This document shows positions 10,134 to 17,889 of a DNA stretch of 64,000 nucleotides, in pieces. A program made the position numbers and the translations under genes. The first letter of the stretch is position 1. Each line of letters begins with the position of its first letter. This DNA comes from Burkholderia cepacia (GTDB lineage Bacteria > Pseudomonadota > Gammaproteobacteria > Burkholderiales > Burkholderiaceae): contig NZ_LDWR01000018.1 of the NCBI RefSeq assembly GCF_001039005.1, forward strand, positions 1-64,000, read 5' to 3'. The notes under the pieces are model-generated. The model worked only from the letters and a program-made list of their open reading frames with translations. It made no database searches and was not told where the DNA came from.

Positions 10134-11285
10134 TTAGAGGCTCTGCAGGACGTGGGCGAAACATACCGCGCCGAGCCCGACCATGTGAGCCAGCCCGATC
10201 CGCGCACCAGGGTGCTGCCGCGCGCCCGCTTCGCCGCGCAACTGCCTGGTGACTTCCGCGATCTGCCCGAGGCCAGTGGGGCCGATCGGATGTCCCATGC
10301 CGATCAAGCCCCCCGAGGGGCTCACGGCGCAGTGCCCGCCAATGTCGAAGGCGCCCTCCTTCAGAAGGCCCGCGGCTTGGTCGTGACCGCATACGCCGAT
10401 GGCTTCGAGGTATTCGAGCTCCTCGACCGTGAAGGCGTCGTGCAGTTCGATCACGTCGAGGTCGCTGGCGCTGACACCTGCCTGTTTCAGTGCGGCTTCG
10501 ACGGTTTCCTGGGTCAGCATTTCGTCGTAGCGCGTGGGGTCGGCGTAGACGCGCTGGCTGTGAGCTGCCGAAGCGGTCACGCGTACCGCGCGCTCCAGTC
10601 CCAGGCCGGCGCGGCGCAGGCCCTCTTCGGAGGCAACCACCACGGCGGCTGCGCCTTCGCCCACGGGAGTGCATTGCAGGCTCGTGAACTGGCCGGAAAT
10701 TTTCCTGCCGCCCAGGATCTCGTCCAGCGTCTTGGCCTGCTGGCGCTGGGCAAACGGGTTCAGGCTGGCATTGCGCAGGTTCTTGACCGCGACGCGCGCA
10801 ATATCTTCGAACGAACAGCCGGTGCGGTGCGCGTAGGCATCGGCCAGTAGTGCGAACTGCGTGAACGGGACGATGGCATCGTCGGCCAGGCTGGGGATGC
10901 CGGTCAGCATTTCCGCACGCGGCCCCATCGTGGTCGGCTTGTCCACGCCGATGGCAAAGGAGATGTCGCTCATACCGCATGCGACTTCCATGCAGGCTTG
11001 ACGGAAAGCAGCGGAGCCTGAGGCCGATGCGTTCTCGACATGCGTGATGGGCAGCCCGGTGGCGCCCAGGTGCCTCAACATCGGCCGACCGACGGCCATG
11101 GGGAGCAGGGCCTTGGCGACGTAGGCCGACTCCACGAGTTCCCATGGTATGTGCGCATCGGCCAACGCCTCGCGGGCTGCGGTGAGGCCGAGTTGTACGT
11201 AGGGCGTTTCGCTCAGCGGCTGATAGGGATGCAGTCCCGCGCCCACAACGTAGACGGGGCGCAGGGAGGCAAGGGTGACGGGCAT
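10134..11285 (-). CDS. SCP2-thiolase-like protein lacking the nucleophilic Cys; probable acyl-CoA retro-aldolase
   Basis: A 383-residue thiolase-fold protein of the nonspecific lipid-transfer/SCP2 type. The first catalytic motif reads ENASASGS (residues 84-91), with Ser87 where thiolases have the acyl-accepting Cys (NACASGS). The His motif GMGHPIGPTG and a C-terminal Cys (GLGAVCFAHVL) are kept. A stop-to-start gap of 3 bp follows the DUF35 gene. Ltp2-type aldolases of steroid side-chain degradation form complexes with DUF35 proteins and cleave 3-hydroxyacyl-CoAs, so a retro-aldol role is more likely than thiolysis. That role is inference. Pieces of a second copy lie at 17552-17650 and 17890-17964. 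Confidence 0.88.
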   Translation of the reverse strand: MPVTLASLRPVYVVGAGLHPYQPLSETPYVQLGLTAAREALADAHIPWELVESAYVAKALLPMAVGRPMLRHLGATGLPITHVENASASGSAAFRQACMEVACGMSDISFAIGVDKPTTMGPRAEMLTGIPSLADDAIVPFTQFALLADAYAHRTGCSFEDIARVAVKNLRNASLNPFAQRQQAKTLDEILGGRKISGQFTSLQCTPVGEGAAAVVVASEEGLRRAGLGLERAVRVTASAAHSQRVYADPTRYDEMLTQETVEAALKQAGVSASDLDVIELHDAFTVEELEYLEAIGVCGHDQAAGLLKEGAFDIGGHCAVSPSGGLIGMGHPIGPTGLGQIAEVTRQLRGEAGARQHPGARIGLAHMVGLGAVCFAHVLQSL

Positions 11286-11288
11286 GGC

Positions 11289-11717
11289 TTACTCCTGGGA
11301 CTGATTCGGTTGAGCGAGCGAAAAGCGCAAGTCGTGCACGACGGGGCTTTCCGCGGATGCCACCGGAGACAACACGGCGACCATGGGGCTACCGATCGGA
11401 GGGAGGGTGTCGGGCGAGGCGTCCAGCAGCGTGCGCACCATGGGGCCGTCGTCCAGGCGCACCGTGCCGATGACAAAGGGGGCGGGGCGCTCCGGCTTGG
11501 CGTGGACGTGCACCGTGACGCGCGCCATCAGCGTGCCGCTGCCGGCAAGTTCGCGGGGTTGCAGTGCGCTGCCGACGGCGCCGCATCGCTCACAGCCCAG
11601 ATCCTGGGGCGGAAAGAACACGTGGCCGCAGGCGCCGCAATGCATGCCTCGGAGCGAAGGACGGCTGGGTGCTGGTTCGGCCTGATACAGCGTAGGCTTG
11701 AGTAGGGAGAGTGTCAT
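11289..11717 (-). CDS. DUF35 / OB-fold zinc-ribbon acyl-CoA-associated protein
   Basis: A 142-residue protein. A rubredoxin-like zinc ribbon (Cys27, Cys30, Cys42, Cys45; HCGACG and GCERCG) is followed by an OB-fold domain. DUF35 proteins pair with SCP2-thiolase-type enzymes, MaoC hydratases or HMG-CoA-synthase-like enzymes and help bind acyl-CoA. It is the first gene of a two-gene unit with the thiolase-like protein. The gene is divergent from ligase copy 1; the 145-bp gap contains a run of nine G (11762-11770) and the ligase operator. Confidence 0.88.
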   Translation of the reverse strand: MTLSLLKPTLYQAEPAPSRPSLRGMHCGACGHVFFPPQDLGCERCGAVGSALQPRELAGSGTLMARVTVHVHAKPERPAPFVIGTVRLDDGPMVRTLLDASPDTLPPIGSPMVAVLSPVASAESPVVHDLRFSLAQPNQSQE

Positions 11718-11800
11718 GGTTCGATGTGCGCGCCAGGTAAGGTCGGGTGATCCAAGAGGGAGGGGGGGGGCTGGAGTGAGTGTTTTAGGGAAATCAACAC

Positions 11801-11830
11801 TTGCTTGTCATACTGCAAGTATTCTACATT
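11801..11830 (+). promoter_or_regulatory. Promoter with TTGC-N10-GCAA operator (site E, ligase copy 1)
   Basis: -35 TTGCTT (11801-11806), 18-bp spacer, -10 TACATT (11825-11830). The operator TTGC-N10-GCAA covers 11801-11818, with longer arms ACTTGC/GCAAGT. A five-codon frame ATG-TCT-TGC-CAG-TAG starts 10 bases after the -10, before the ribosome site AGGAAG of the ligase. Confidence 0.65.
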
Positions 11831-11862
11831 TTAGTCACCATGTCTTGCCAGTAGGAAGAAAA

Positions 11863-13410
11863 GTGACCGACGAGATTCGACCGGGCAGCATTGAATACTG
11901 GGCCGCCCAAACCCCTGACGTGTTGGCTTGCATCGAAGGCGAGCGCAGTCTGACTTGGCAGGACCTGAACGGGAGAGCCAACAGGATCGCGGAGGCGTTG
12001 CATCAGGCCGGTGTTGAGCGCGGCCACATCGTGGCGCTCAGCATGGAGGTGCGCCTGGAATGGCTGGTGATTGCGGGGGCCCTTGCGAAGTTGGGCTGCT
12101 CGATTCTCGGCGTGAACTGGAGGCTGACGGACGAAGAGACTCGTTACCTGTTGTCCAACAGTGGCGCACGGGTCTTCATTACCGACGCGCAAGATCTGGC
12201 CGTCGCTACGCGCGCGGTCCAGTTCGCGCAAGTGCCATTGGCGGTGAGCATCGAAACACAAGGCGAAGGCTTTCTGCACTGGCCGGAGCTGTTTGAGGCG
12301 CCCGAGGTGGCGCGCCAATCATTGTCAGAGGCCAGCCTGCTGATCTACACCTCGGGTACCACGGGCCAGCCGAAGGGCGTGGCCTTGGGCACGCCATCGG
12401 CGGACCCGGCCACAATGCGCGAATACTACGAGAGCCTCGATCTGGCGGGCTTCGTCGAGGGCGTGCGGGTACAACTGGTCAACATGCCTATGCACCACGG
12501 TTCCGGTCCCAACCAGACGTGGAGCGCCATCCGGAAGGGGCGCACCCTGGTGCTGCAGCGCCGGTTCGACGCCGAGGGCGTACTTGCGCTGATCCAGAAG
12601 CATGGTGTTCACCACTGGGCGGGCGTGCCCACCATGTTCAAGCGCCTGGCAGGGTTGCCGCCCGAAGTGTTGGCGCGATACGACGTGTCGTCCATCCGCC
12701 GCGTCTCGGTGGGAGCGGCGCCGGTTCCATATGCACTCAAGCAGTGGATGTTGTCTTACTTCGGCCGCGATACTTTGCAGGAGACCTACGGTTCCACCGA
12801 GACGGGCATGATCTGCACGATGCTGCCTGCCATGCAGGAGCGCAAGCCAGGTTCAAGCGGGTTGCCCTTCCGTCACGTGTCGATCGAGGTTCGTGATTCT
12901 CTCGGCCATCCGCAGCCAGTGGGCAAGGTCGGCGAGTTGTGGGTCAAGACGCCGGTCACGATCAAGCATTACCTCAACGAACCCGCGCTCGGCGAGGACG
13001 TGCTGGATGCGCGCGGCTTCTTCCGAACCGGCGATGTTGGCTATCTGGACGAGGACGGCTATCTGTTCATTACCGATCGTGTCAAGGACATGATCATCAC
13101 CGGTGGCGTGAACGTCTATCCGGCCGAGATCGAGGCAGTCCTGCAGCGTCATGCCGCGGTCGAGGACGTCGCTGTCATCGGGATCCCCGATGAAGATTTC
13201 GGCGAGCAGGTTCTGGCGTTCTGCCAACTCAAGGCCGGACGAGCAGCAAGCGAGGCAGACTTGCTTGCGCATTGCGAACAGCATCTGGCGTCCCACAAGC
13301 GGCCACGCCGCATCGTGTTCGTCCAAGACCTGCCCCGCAACGCAATGGGCAAGGTTCTCAAGCGAGAACTAAGAGATCCCTACTGGACCGGAAAAGAGCG
13401 GCGCGTATGA
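11863..13410 (+). CDS. AMP-dependent acyl-CoA synthetase/ligase, copy 1
   Basis: A 515-residue ANL-superfamily enzyme that adenylates a carboxylic acid and forms its CoA thioester. Seen are the P-loop LIYTSGTTGQPKG, YGSTETG, the hinge segment RTGDVGYLDEDGYLFITDR followed by KDMIITGGVNVYPAEIE, and the catalytic lysine in NAMGKVLK. The frame is open further upstream (to 11698), but GTG 11863 has AGGAAG at 11853-11858 and lies behind a good promoter, and it matches the start in copy 2. The substrate is unknown. The gene was cut off from whatever once followed it: its ATGA end now runs into an ene-reductase fragment. Confidence 0.93.
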   Translation: MTDEIRPGSIEYWAAQTPDVLACIEGERSLTWQDLNGRANRIAEALHQAGVERGHIVALSMEVRLEWLVIAGALAKLGCSILGVNWRLTDEETRYLLSNSGARVFITDAQDLAVATRAVQFAQVPLAVSIETQGEGFLHWPELFEAPEVARQSLSEASLLIYTSGTTGQPKGVALGTPSADPATMREYYESLDLAGFVEGVRVQLVNMPMHHGSGPNQTWSAIRKGRTLVLQRRFDAEGVLALIQKHGVHHWAGVPTMFKRLAGLPPEVLARYDVSSIRRVSVGAAPVPYALKQWMLSYFGRDTLQETYGSTETGMICTMLPAMQERKPGSSGLPFRHVSIEVRDSLGHPQPVGKVGELWVKTPVTIKHYLNEPALGEDVLDARGFFRTGDVGYLDEDGYLFITDRVKDMIITGGVNVYPAEIEAVLQRHAAVEDVAVIGIPDEDFGEQVLAFCQLKAGRAASEADLLAHCEQHLASHKRPRRIVFVQDLPRNAMGKVLKRELRDPYWTGKERRV

Positions 13411-13413
13411 CGT

Positions 13414-13460
13414 GGCATGTCTGAAAGGGTTTGATGCGTCCGCACTTAGCATTCGTCTGA
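13414..13460 (+). pseudogene. 3'-end fragment of an Old Yellow Enzyme-family gene
   Basis: These 47 bases match the last 49 bases of the ene-reductase at 6291-6339 in inverted orientation. A 26-nt core (13422-13447 versus 6331-6306) is identical and both end in TTCGTCTGA. In frame it reads LKGFDASAL, the C-terminus of the intact enzyme. The rest of that gene copy is gone. Confidence 0.8.
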
Positions 13461-13870
13461 GTGGAAAAGGTGGCTGCCTAAGCGCTAGATCAGTCACGTG
13501 ACGGCGGCGATGGCGGTGACGGGCAAGGCGGCCGGTGAGGCGTCCCGGAAGGAAGTTACGCTCACCAGGGGCGAGGGCGATTGGCCCGAGGGCGACCACC
13601 TACGGGCTCGCTGATCCCGGGCTGGCCGTCGAGGGCGGCGTTGTCACTGCGAGCAACGCTTTGCAGCTTTCATCGTGAATTTCCTTCTCCTGGCGGAGAG
13701 ACGAAATTCACGCCGCCCGTGGTAAGGGGCAAACCTTGGTGCGTCCACCAGTTGAGCCGTGGGCTTACCTCTCTGAGCTAACCGGCTCGAGAGCTATTCC
13801 CGCCGTGACGCATAACTGTGCCACGCCGAATCGGCGGGGGAGCTTGACCATTCCACACATGGAGATATAG
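13461..13870. other. Intergenic stretch with one strong stem-loop, no gene recognised
   Basis: About 410 bp. I see no recognisable coding remnant apart from the ene-reductase tail just before it. A perfect 9-bp stem GTGAATTTC/GAAATTCAC (13675-13683 and 13703-13711) with an inner TCTCC/GGAGA pairing forms a strong hairpin; no T-run follows, so a simple intrinsic terminator is unlikely. A perfect GTCACGTGAC palindrome is at 13493-13502. Confidence 0.5.
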
Positions 13871-14716
13871 ATGTCACAGGAAACTTCCCGCCGGAACCGA
13901 CGCCCGTTGTGCCTTGCCCCTTTGACGGTGATCGAATTGACGCCGTCGCAAATCGTCCAGTGCGCGGCAGATGCTGGCTACGATTTCGTGGGCCTGCGGC
14001 TACTGCCGGCCACCGAGACGGAAGTGCGCTATGACTTCATTGGCGATACACCATCGAAGCGCGAGACGCTCGCGCGTCTGAAGGACACCGGCGTTGAAGT
14101 GCTTGATGCCGAGATCTTGCGGCTCAAGCCCGAGACGGATGTGGCCGACTACAAGCCGATGCTCGATACAGCCGCCGAACTCGGCGCGCGTTACGTGCTC
14201 GTCGCAGGCAATGACCCTGACGTAGCGCGCACTGCGGACAACTTCGCGAAGCTGTGCGACCTCGCCGCACCCTTTGGGCTCACGCCGACGCTTGAACCGA
14301 TGCCGTGGACCAATGTGAAGGATATTACGCAGGGCGCGCGTATCGTCAAGGCGGCGAGCAGGACGAATGCCGGCCTTCTCGTCGATCCGATCCACTTCGA
14401 TCGCGCCGCCTCTTCGACTGATGAGCTGCGCGCATTGCCGCGTGAGTACTTTCACTATCTGCAGTTTTGCGACGCGCTCGCCGAACGCCCCAAGAATCTC
14501 GAAACACTGCTCTATCAGGCGCGTGCCGAGCGTCTGATCCCCGGTCAGGGCAGCCTGGATCTCGCGAGCATATTGCGTGCGCTTCCGAACGATATTCCAA
14601 TCAGCATCGAAGTACCGATGGAAGGTTGGGCGAAGGAGGCTAAAGCAACAGAGCGCGCATTGAAGCTTCGTGAGGCAACCCTCACCGTGCTGGACGCGAC
14701 TTACGGCGCGATCTGA
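13871..14716 (+). CDS. Sugar-phosphate isomerase/epimerase-like TIM-barrel protein
   Basis: A 281-residue AP-endonuclease-2/xylose-isomerase-like TIM barrel. Metal-site-type residues are seen in YVLVAGND, TLEPMPWT, GLLVDPIHFDR, YLQFCD and IPISIEVPM, in the order usual for this family. GGAGA precedes ATG 13871. Relatives isomerise or epimerise sugars, inositols or keto-acids; the substrate cannot be told here. It ends only about 30 bp before a decayed Tn3 transposase and is not visibly in an operon. Confidence 0.85.
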   Translation: MSQETSRRNRRPLCLAPLTVIELTPSQIVQCAADAGYDFVGLRLLPATETEVRYDFIGDTPSKRETLARLKDTGVEVLDAEILRLKPETDVADYKPMLDTAAELGARYVLVAGNDPDVARTADNFAKLCDLAAPFGLTPTLEPMPWTNVKDITQGARIVKAASRTNAGLLVDPIHFDRAASSTDELRALPREYFHYLQFCDALAERPKNLETLLYQARAERLIPGQGSLDLASILRALPNDIPISIEVPMEGWAKEAKATERALKLREATLTVLDATYGAI

Positions 14717-14744
14717 TCCGCCGGCAGCTCGCCGACCAGTGACG

Positions 14745-15174
14745 TGTTCGAACATCGTACGCAAGCTATCGGGCTACAAGCGCCAGAGCCAGACGAAAAA
14801 ACGCTCCGGGAACTCGACAATCTCTGCCGCACGCGTCACGTCCCGCGCTTCATCAACGATATCGACCTGCGTCGGTCCATACGGAAGGCCTCAACCGCGG
14901 CGAAGCGTGCCACCGGCTGCGTTGCTCGGTGGCCTTCGTCAATGGCGGCAAGCTGCGCGTGCACACCGAGGCCAAGCAGCAACTTTGGAGCGAATGCGCC
15001 CGCCCGATCGCCGACGCCATCATTCAGTACAAAACGGCCTTGCTTTCGCGCGTGCGCGAGCAGAAGTGCGCCACGGACGACAAGGCCGCGATGGCATTCA
15101 TCGCCGGCGTGTCGCCGCTCGCGGCGGAGCGATCTCGATCGGTCAATTTTATGGGATGTTGTGGGCCCATCTGA
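14745..15174 (+). pseudogene. Tn3-family transposase, C-terminal remnant with two frameshifts
   Basis: Three successive frames add up to the C-terminal end of a Tn3 TnpA. SNIVRKLSGYKRQSQTKK starts near 14748; it continues in another frame as TLRELDNLCRTRHVPRF and INDIDLRRSIRK, and then in a third as GLNRGEACHRLRCSVAFVNG, QLWSECARPIADAIIQYKTA and a degenerate end, stopping at 15174. Tn3 transposases have closely similar segments (GLNRGEAYHQLRR, ELWNECARL, ISPVAWQHI) near their C-terminus. It cannot encode an active enzyme. No terminal inverted repeats were found. Confidence 0.8.
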
Positions 15175-15400
15175 CGGGCCATGCCGTGGTCGAATTCAGA
15201 AGCGTGTCGCCGGGTGCGTCGTCGTGTCGATGTGCGTTGGCGGCGGCATGGGTGCAACCAGCCGTTCGAAGTGCAGTGACGAAGGCGGCTCTCCATCCAC
15301 GCTGGCGGGCCGGACACGCCCCACCTTTCCGATACTTCCAACGCCCGCGCCTGAACCAGGCGAGCTTGACGTGCGGGTCCACGTCTGGGTGGGGCTGAGC

Positions 15401-16345
15401 TCACTCATCCCGCCACGGCCTGAAGAATTCTACGAAACCCGAGAGCAGCTGTTCGGGTTGCTCCTCGGCAGGATAGTGACCGCAATCATCGATGACGAGC
15501 ACGGTGACATTGTTCGCAAGAGGCGTGAGCTGTTGCTCGATACGCTTGCCGATCGACAACGCGCCCGCGAAACCGAGCACCGGCATGTCAAGTTTCGCCG
15601 TCATGCGACGTCGATTCTGCGGAATCGACTGGTCTATCGCGCGGTAATAGTCGAAGCTGGCCTTCAGCGCACCGGGGATGCGGCGAAGCAGTTCCACATA
15701 ATAGTCGCGCGCGTAGCCCGGAACCGCATCTGGATGACCGGCCTTGGAGCTGAACTGATGACCAAAATAGATGTCCTCTCGACCCACGACCAAGGCTTCG
15801 TTTATCTCGTAGGCGCGGTTGAAATTGAAGTGCCATAGGCGATCGCTGGGGCGCCGATCGTCGCTGATAAGCGGGGGTGAGGGCATGGTGCCGGGAATGA
15901 GCGCTTCGCCCAGCGCGATCCGGGCGATTCGGTCAGGCGCGTCGGCGGCTATCGCCCAGCCCGTCCACATCCCGATGTCGTGTCCCGCCATCGCGAAGCG
16001 ATCGTGGCCGAGCTCGCTCATCAGGGCAAGCAAGTCGGCACTGAGCGTTTCAGAGTCGTAGCCATCGGCGGGAATGTCCGATAGGCCGACCCCGCGTGGA
16101 TCAACCGCGATAACCTTGTATTCGCGCGCCAAGCGCAACATCAAATAGCGCCACATGAACCAGCTTTGGGGCCATCCGCTCAGCAGGAGAAGGGGCGGGC
16201 CCTCGCCGCCGATGACGGCGTGATGGGCAATGCCGTTCGCGCGAATCCGATAGCTGCCAAAGCACCGACGAAACGCAGCCGACAAGTTCGGCGCATCGTC
16301 GACCGAGCCGAAGCCCGTAAGCTTGTCATATGGTGTCAATCGCAT
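15401..16345 (-). CDS. Alpha/beta hydrolase, epoxide hydrolase-like
   Basis: A 314-residue alpha/beta hydrolase. The nucleophile motif is GHDIGMW, with Asp as nucleophile as in epoxide hydrolases and haloalkane/fluoroacetate dehalogenases. The oxyanion segment is LSGWPQSWFMW, followed by DPRGVGLSD, and the catalytic His is in CGHYPAEEQPE. AAGGAGG precedes ATG 16345. It may open an epoxide or remove a halogen from an intermediate. It is in line with the upstream nitronate monooxygenase-like gene on the minus strand, with a possible 46-codon frame between them. Confidence 0.88.
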   Translation of the reverse strand: MRLTPYDKLTGFGSVDDAPNLSAAFRRCFGSYRIRANGIAHHAVIGGEGPPLLLLSGWPQSWFMWRYLMLRLAREYKVIAVDPRGVGLSDIPADGYDSETLSADLLALMSELGHDRFAMAGHDIGMWTGWAIAADAPDRIARIALGEALIPGTMPSPPLISDDRRPSDRLWHFNFNRAYEINEALVVGREDIYFGHQFSSKAGHPDAVPGYARDYYVELLRRIPGALKASFDYYRAIDQSIPQNRRRMTAKLDMPVLGFAGALSIGKRIEQQLTPLANNVTVLVIDDCGHYPAEEQPEQLLSGFVEFFRPWRDE

Positions 16346-16363
16346 TGTCTGTCCTCCTTCTAA

Positions 16364-16504
16364 TCAACCATTGCGCATCAGGATTGATCGCGTTGCTTCG
16401 GCGCAGAGCGCTGCGTCGTCATAGCGACTCTGCGCGGCGGCGCCAATGTCTATAAAGGCCGCAACCGGGGCGATGAGCGCCCGTACGAAAGTCGTCATCT
16501 TCAT
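16364..16504 (-). CDS. Possible small ORF (46 aa), unrecognised
   Basis: An ATG-started frame fills most of the 176-bp gap between the nitronate monooxygenase-like gene and the hydrolase. The peptide begins MKMTTFVRALIAPVAAF, with a basic start and a hydrophobic stretch that looks weakly like a signal peptide. No ribosome site is seen, and the hydrolase has its own strong one. It could be a chance frame. Confidence 0.25.
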   Translation of the reverse strand: MKMTTFVRALIAPVAAFIDIGAAAQSRYDDAALCAEATRSILMRNG

Positions 16505-16521
16505 GGTTATTGATAAGAGGC

Positions 16522-17514
16522 TCAAACATCTAAGTGGGGGGAATTCGCCAAAGAAAGGGCCTGGAGCCGTGCGGCGTCGAACTCACGCTCGGTCGCCGCG
16601 ACAATCTCGGCCAGCGGCTCGATGCGCGCCACGCCGCTGACCGAATGACCGGCGCTCCAGATGCTGGACCATCGCCGGGGCGCATCCGGGTCCTTGGGCT
16701 GGCTGTATCGCTCCCGCGCTTGGGCGGGCGTGGCGGACTCGTCGAGGTCCCGCGGATCGAGCCCGGCGGCAACGAGCGAAGGCCCCAGCATGCTTGTAGG
16801 AAGACCGGTGATGGCGCGCGTCAGCACCACGTCGTCCGCAGTCGAGCTGAGCAGCATGTTCTTGTAGGCGGGCGATGCCATGCTTTCTTCGGCCGCGATC
16901 ATCCTCGTGCCCATGTAGGCGAGATCGCACCCAAGCGCCTGTGCGGCAAACAAGGCAGTGCCATCGCTGACGCCGCCCGCCAGAACGATTGGGCCATCGA
17001 AGAAGCTGCGGACTGCCCTGACGAACGCAAATCCATTGAGCCATCCGGTCTGGCCACCGGCCCCGGCGGTCAGGAGGATCAGGCCGTCCGCGCCGACTTC
17101 GACCGCCTTTTGAGCATGCCTGATCGTTGCGACGTCCGAGAAGACAAGGCAGCCCGCCTCATGCAGCGGCTCGATGACCGGAGCCGGCGAGCCGACGCTC
17201 GTGATGACCATCTCCGCACCGTGCCGGACAATGACCTCGACGTCGCGCCGCAGCTTCTCCTCGCCGTGCCGAATGACAAGATTGGCGCACCACGGCGCAA
17301 AGTGCCCATCTCCATCGGATAGTTCCGATTCGATGCGCTGGAGCCATCGGTCGAGCTCGCGTGCATCGTCGGTATTTGCGGTGGGGAACGAGCCGATGAT
17401 GCCGCTGCGACAGGCCGCGATCACCAGGTCGGGGCCGGACACTCGCCGCATTGGCGCAGCAATGACCGGCAGTCGCAGCCGCTTCGCAATTGCCTCCGGA
17501 AGCTGTCTACTCAT
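16522..17514 (-). CDS. Nitronate monooxygenase / 2-nitropropane dioxygenase-like FMN enzyme
   Basis: A 330-residue FMN TIM barrel. Seen are LPVIAAPMRRVSGPDLVIAA, GGQTGWLNG, IVLAGGVSDG and YMGTRMIAAEES, all typical of the NMO family. The frame stays open upstream to 17691, but that extension runs through decayed thiolase DNA; ATG 17514 (MSRQLPEAIAKR) fits the family. These enzymes oxidise alkyl nitronates or act as enoyl-reductase relatives; in catabolic clusters some act on other carbanions. Function here is open. Confidence 0.88.
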   Translation of the reverse strand: MSRQLPEAIAKRLRLPVIAAPMRRVSGPDLVIAACRSGIIGSFPTANTDDARELDRWLQRIESELSDGDGHFAPWCANLVIRHGEEKLRRDVEVIVRHGAEMVITSVGSPAPVIEPLHEAGCLVFSDVATIRHAQKAVEVGADGLILLTAGAGGQTGWLNGFAFVRAVRSFFDGPIVLAGGVSDGTALFAAQALGCDLAYMGTRMIAAEESMASPAYKNMLLSSTADDVVLTRAITGLPTSMLGPSLVAAGLDPRDLDESATPAQARERYSQPKDPDAPRRWSSIWSAGHSVSGVARIEPLAEIVAATEREFDAARLQALSLANSPHLDV

Positions 17515-17551
17515 GGATGGCCTTTCGATTCGATGATGAGTCCGCGGTCGA

Positions 17552-17650
17552 TCAATCACGTCGCAGCATGTGTGCATGCGCGACCACATCAAGGCCGCCC
17601 ATGTGGGCAAGGCCGGTCCATGTCCCGTGAACCGGCTTCGCCGCGAGGCT
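17552..17650 (-). pseudogene. Thiolase-like gene, 3'-end remnant
   Basis: The minus-strand frame ends in WTGLAHMGGLDVVAHAHML, which aligns with the C-terminus of the intact thiolase-like protein at 10134 (IGLAHMVGLGAVCFAHVL). The frame upstream is fused to a ligase N-terminus fragment, so no functional gene remains. Confidence 0.7.
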
Positions 17651-17704
17651 GCCAGGCGAGTTCGTCGATCTGGTCGAAACCGATGGGGCAAATGCGACGC
17701 TTGG

Positions 17705-17779
17705 CTTCAATGCAAGCCAGCACTTCGGGGAGGGGGCGGCCCAGTATTCAATGCTCCCGGGTCTGATCTCGTCGGTCAC
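17705..17779 (-). pseudogene. AMP-ligase gene, 5'-end remnant (third copy)
   Basis: From GTG 17779 the minus strand reads VTDEIRPGSIEYWAA, identical to the first residues of both intact ligases, then decays within about ten codons and runs into thiolase-type sequence. Its promoter and operator are still recognisable upstream (17812-17840). Confidence 0.8.
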
Positions 17780-17811
17780 GTCTGTCCTGATGGCAAGGAA
17801 AAGTGACTGGA

Positions 17812-17840
17812 ATTTATAATAATTGCGGTATAACTCGCAA
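17812..17840 (-). promoter_or_regulatory. Promoter with TTGC-N10-GCAA operator (site C, decayed ligase copy 3)
   Basis: On the minus strand: -35 TTGCGA (17840-17835), 17-bp spacer, -10 ATAAAT (17817-17812). The operator at 17823-17840 is a perfect TTGC-N10-GCAA. Flanking bases (TTTAGGGGAAAT before, CCAGTCAC after) match the promoters of ligase copies 1 and 2. It now drives only a remnant. Confidence 0.55.
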
Positions 17841-17889
17841 GTATAATTTCCCCTAAACCGCATGCCCGAAACGGGTCCCCAGGATCACA

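Noticed and set aside
11762-11770. Run of nine G in the DUF35/ligase divergent region
   Set aside because: Long enough for slippage, but it lies outside the -35 to -10 spacer and in no reading frame, so a phase-variation claim is not supported.
13493-13502. Perfect GTCACGTGAC palindrome
   Set aside because: Ten bases only, single copy, no promoter elements around it.
17515-17691. 59-residue N-terminal extension of the nitronate monooxygenase-like protein
   Set aside because: It crosses decayed thiolase DNA and does not match the family; ATG 17514 is the normal start.
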